From Subdoligranulum sp. (GTDB lineage Bacteria > Bacillota > Clostridia > Oscillospirales > Ruminococcaceae), in NCBI GenBank assembly GCA_004555405.1, contig SFIE01000014.1, forward strand, positions 1 through 50,019: a DNA stretch of 50,019 nt, written 5' to 3'. The notes under the pieces were generated by a model. That model was given only the letters and a program-made list of their open reading frames with translations, was not told where the DNA came from and did no database searches. Numbering within the stretch: position 1 is the stretch's first letter; each line of letters starts with the position of its first letter. Below, piece after piece: positions 48,752-50,019 of the stretch. A program made the position numbers and the translations under genes.

Positions 48752-49554
48752 CAGCACTCACCCCGGAACTGCCACAGCAGCACACTGCCTGCCACACCGG
48801 CATTCAGGCTTTCCACCCTGTCCGACATGGGAATGCGCACAGCTTTGCTGCAGGCACGAACGGTTTCTTCTGACAGGCCCTGCCCTTCGCTGCCGATCAC
48901 CGTGCAAAGGCCGCCCGGGCCGGGCTGCACGGGCTGTGCGCCCAGCTCTACGCTGTTATACAGTGCCGCTGCCAGCACCAGCACCCCCAGATCGCGCAGC
49001 TTTTGTACGGCCTGTGCCATGCTGCCCACCTCCAGCACCGGAATGCGGGCGGCGGCGCCCATACTGCTGCGCAGCGTTTTGGGGCTCCACGGAGAAGCGC
49101 AGCCATCCGAAAGCAGCACGGCATCAAAGCCGAACGCAGCCGCCGAGCGGATCAGCGTGCCCACATTGCCGGGGTCCTGCACGCGCTCCAAGGCCAGGAA
49201 TCGTGCCCCGCCCTGCTTTTGTGCCGAGGCCGATGCCACGGTTTCCCAGCCGGGCTCGGGCATACCGAACACGGCAAATACACCCTGGCTGGAATCCACC
49301 TGTGCCAGTTTTTCAGCCACATGGGGCTGCACCAGATAATGCTCTCCGGGCAGGCTTTCCAGCTCGGGCGATTTTGCAAGCGCCCTCTCTGTATAATATA
49401 TTACCTTTAAAGGGCAGCCCTTGGCAAGTTCCGGGCATAACTTTAATCCCTCCGCCAGAAAAGATTTTTCCTGATTGCGGAAAGCTGCGCTTTGTGCCAG
49501 TTTGCAGGCATATTTGATTTTTGCATTGTCACGGCTGGTAATACACTCGGCCAT
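48751..49554 (-). CDS. TrmH/SpoU-family RNA 2'-O-methyltransferase
   Basis: SPOUT-fold methyltransferase, 267 residues. The N-terminal substrate-binding domain begins MAECITSRDNAKIKYACKL; SPOUT motifs are LERVQDPGNVGTLIRSAAAFGFDAVLLSDGCASPWSPKTLRSSMGA near 123-168, VIGSEGQGLSEETVRACSKAVRIPM near 213-237 and SLNAGVAGSVLLWQF near 246-260. Target (23S rRNA or tRNA) is not clear. ATG 49554 follows GGGGTG; an open frame continues upstream to 49800 but crosses rplT in another frame. Lies after rplT, like ysgA in Bacillus. Confidence 0.9.
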   Translation of the reverse strand: MAECITSRDNAKIKYACKLAQSAAFRNQEKSFLAEGLKLCPELAKGCPLKVIYYTERALAKSPELESLPGEHYLVQPHVAEKLAQVDSSQGVFAVFGMPEPGWETVASASAQKQGGARFLALERVQDPGNVGTLIRSAAAFGFDAVLLSDGCASPWSPKTLRSSMGAAARIPVLEVGSMAQAVQKLRDLGVLVLAAALYNSVELGAQPVQPGPGGLCTVIGSEGQGLSEETVRACSKAVRIPMSDRVESLNAGVAGSVLLWQFRGEC

Positions 49555-49578
49555 TTGTTCACCCCATAAACCAAAAGT

Positions 49579-49605
49579 GACGCCCGCACAAGATATGCGA
49601 GCGCC
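49579..49605 (-). terminator. possible attenuating hairpin after rplT
   Basis: Ten-bp G/C-rich stem (with two G-U pairs in the minus-strand RNA) between rplT and the methyltransferase gene, followed only by ACTTTTGG. It may be a weak terminator. Confidence 0.4.
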
Positions 49606-49625
49606 CCCTTTGTAAGCTTTAAATT

Positions 49626-49979
49626 TTACAGAGCAGCCTTGGCAGTTGCGACCAGAGCCTCGAAGCTCTTGGGATCGTTGATAGCCATCTCGCTCAGCAT
49701 CTTGCGGTTCAGCTCCACGCCAGCCTTCTTCAGACCGTTCATGAAGGTGCTGTAGTTCATGCCCAAGGGACGAACTGCATTGTTGATGCGGGTGATCCAC
49801 AGGTTGCGGAACTGACGCTTCTTCATCTTACGGCCAGCGAAAGCGTAGTTGCCGCTCTTCATGATCTGCTGCTTGGCCATCTTGAAATGCTTGCTCTTGG
49901 AACCATAGAAGCCCTTGGCCAGCTTGAGAGTCTTCTTACGACGTTTATGGGTCATCATAGCGCCTTTAATACGTGCAAT
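49626..49979 (-). CDS. rplT: 50S ribosomal protein bL20, apparently ATT-started
   Basis: 117-residue assembly protein of the 50S subunit, strongly basic with THKRRKKTLKLAKGFYGSKS and the conserved RNLWITRINNAVRPLGMNYSTF. The first ATG is at 49958, but bL20 starts MARxKG; reading upstream in frame gives ATT-GCA-CGT-ATT-AAA-GGC-GCT before it, i.e. the conserved ARIKGA. The codon in the place of Met is ATT (49979-49977) with AGGAG 9 nt upstream. ATT starts are known for infC, where they give IF3 feedback control. Length 117 equals the family. rpmI and infC should lie just outside the window. Confidence 0.9.
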   Translation of the reverse strand: MARIKGAMMTHKRRKKTLKLAKGFYGSKSKHFKMAKQQIMKSGNYAFAGRKMKKRQFRNLWITRINNAVRPLGMNYSTFMNGLKKAGVELNRKMLSEMAINDPKSFEALVATAKAAL

Positions 49980-50019
49980 TTTTATTATCTCCTTTTACAA
50001 TCTGTTATCTAAAAAATCT

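Noticed and set aside
47552..49339. Open frame of 595 codons opposite dprA and the RNA methyltransferase
   Set aside because: Low-complexity Arg/Ala/His composition typical of antisense frames; the minus-strand genes are full length with motifs.
49626..49958. rplT starting at ATG 49958
   Set aside because: Would remove the conserved ARIKG start of bL20; the weak AAAGG 4 nt upstream is poorly spaced compared with AGGAG before the ATT.

Overview
The window is chromosomal DNA from a fairly GC-rich, low-repeat Firmicute of the class Clostridia. The evidence is gene order: the blocks yicC-remA-gmk-priA-def-fmt-rsmB-rlmN-prpC-prkC-rsgA-thiN-spoVM, plsX-rnc-smc-ftsY, dprA-topA-trmFO and yhbY-nadD-yqeK-rsfS follow the Bacillus/Clostridium arrangement. 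Two sporulation genes (spoIIID and a 28-codon spoVM) point to an endospore former or a recent descendant of one. Base composition and the selenium cluster suggest a gut Oscillospiraceae-like lineage; this last point is inference.

Region 1 (1-2.9 kb, minus strand): an ECF-transporter S component and an operon of lipoprotein, ECF sigma factor and membrane anti-sigma factor. Lipoprotein and anti-sigma carry related extracytoplasmic domains.

Region 2 (2.9-14.5 kb): a selenium cluster organised around a divergent control region (5391-5874). To the left (minus) lie a YedE-type membrane transporter, a TusA/YedF-like carrier, a DUF3343 carrier and an unrecognised Cys-rich U32-like protein. To the right (plus) lie a CsdB-like cysteine desulfurase/selenocysteine lyase, then yqeC, yqeB, selD, a FecCD-type permease, xdhC, its ATPase, a SAM methyltransferase and a substrate-binding lipoprotein. 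This is the maturation kit for selenium-dependent molybdenum hydroxylases, in which SelD-made selenophosphate feeds a labile Se ligand on the Mo cofactor instead of, or besides, selenocysteine. The hydroxylase subunits themselves and selA/selB/selC are not in the window. The transporter may deliver the metal. The control region holds two tandem diverged copies of a ~170-bp palindromic element and a short perfect palindrome over a promoter.

Region 3 (14.5-27.1 kb, minus): one long housekeeping operon read from a promoter near 27.08 kb, running yicC to spoVM: RNA decay, biofilm regulator, GMP kinase, primosome, N-terminal formyl-Met processing, rRNA methylation, PASTA kinase/phosphatase pair, ribosome-assembly GTPase, thiamine pyrophosphokinase.

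Region 4 (27.1-50 kb, minus except spoIIID): NeuD/PglD-type acyltransferase, spoIIID, a CD1247-type zinc-ribbon protein, efp, a TIM-barrel/HAD pair, rpsU with a consensus promoter, leuS, rsfS, an LCP cell-wall ligase, yqeK, nadD, yhbY, an XTP diphosphatase, ftsY, smc, rnc, plsX, trmFO, topA, dprA, a SpoU-type RNA methyltransferase and rplT, which appears to start at a rare ATT codon. No tRNA, rRNA, CRISPR array, insertion sequence or phage gene was seen.
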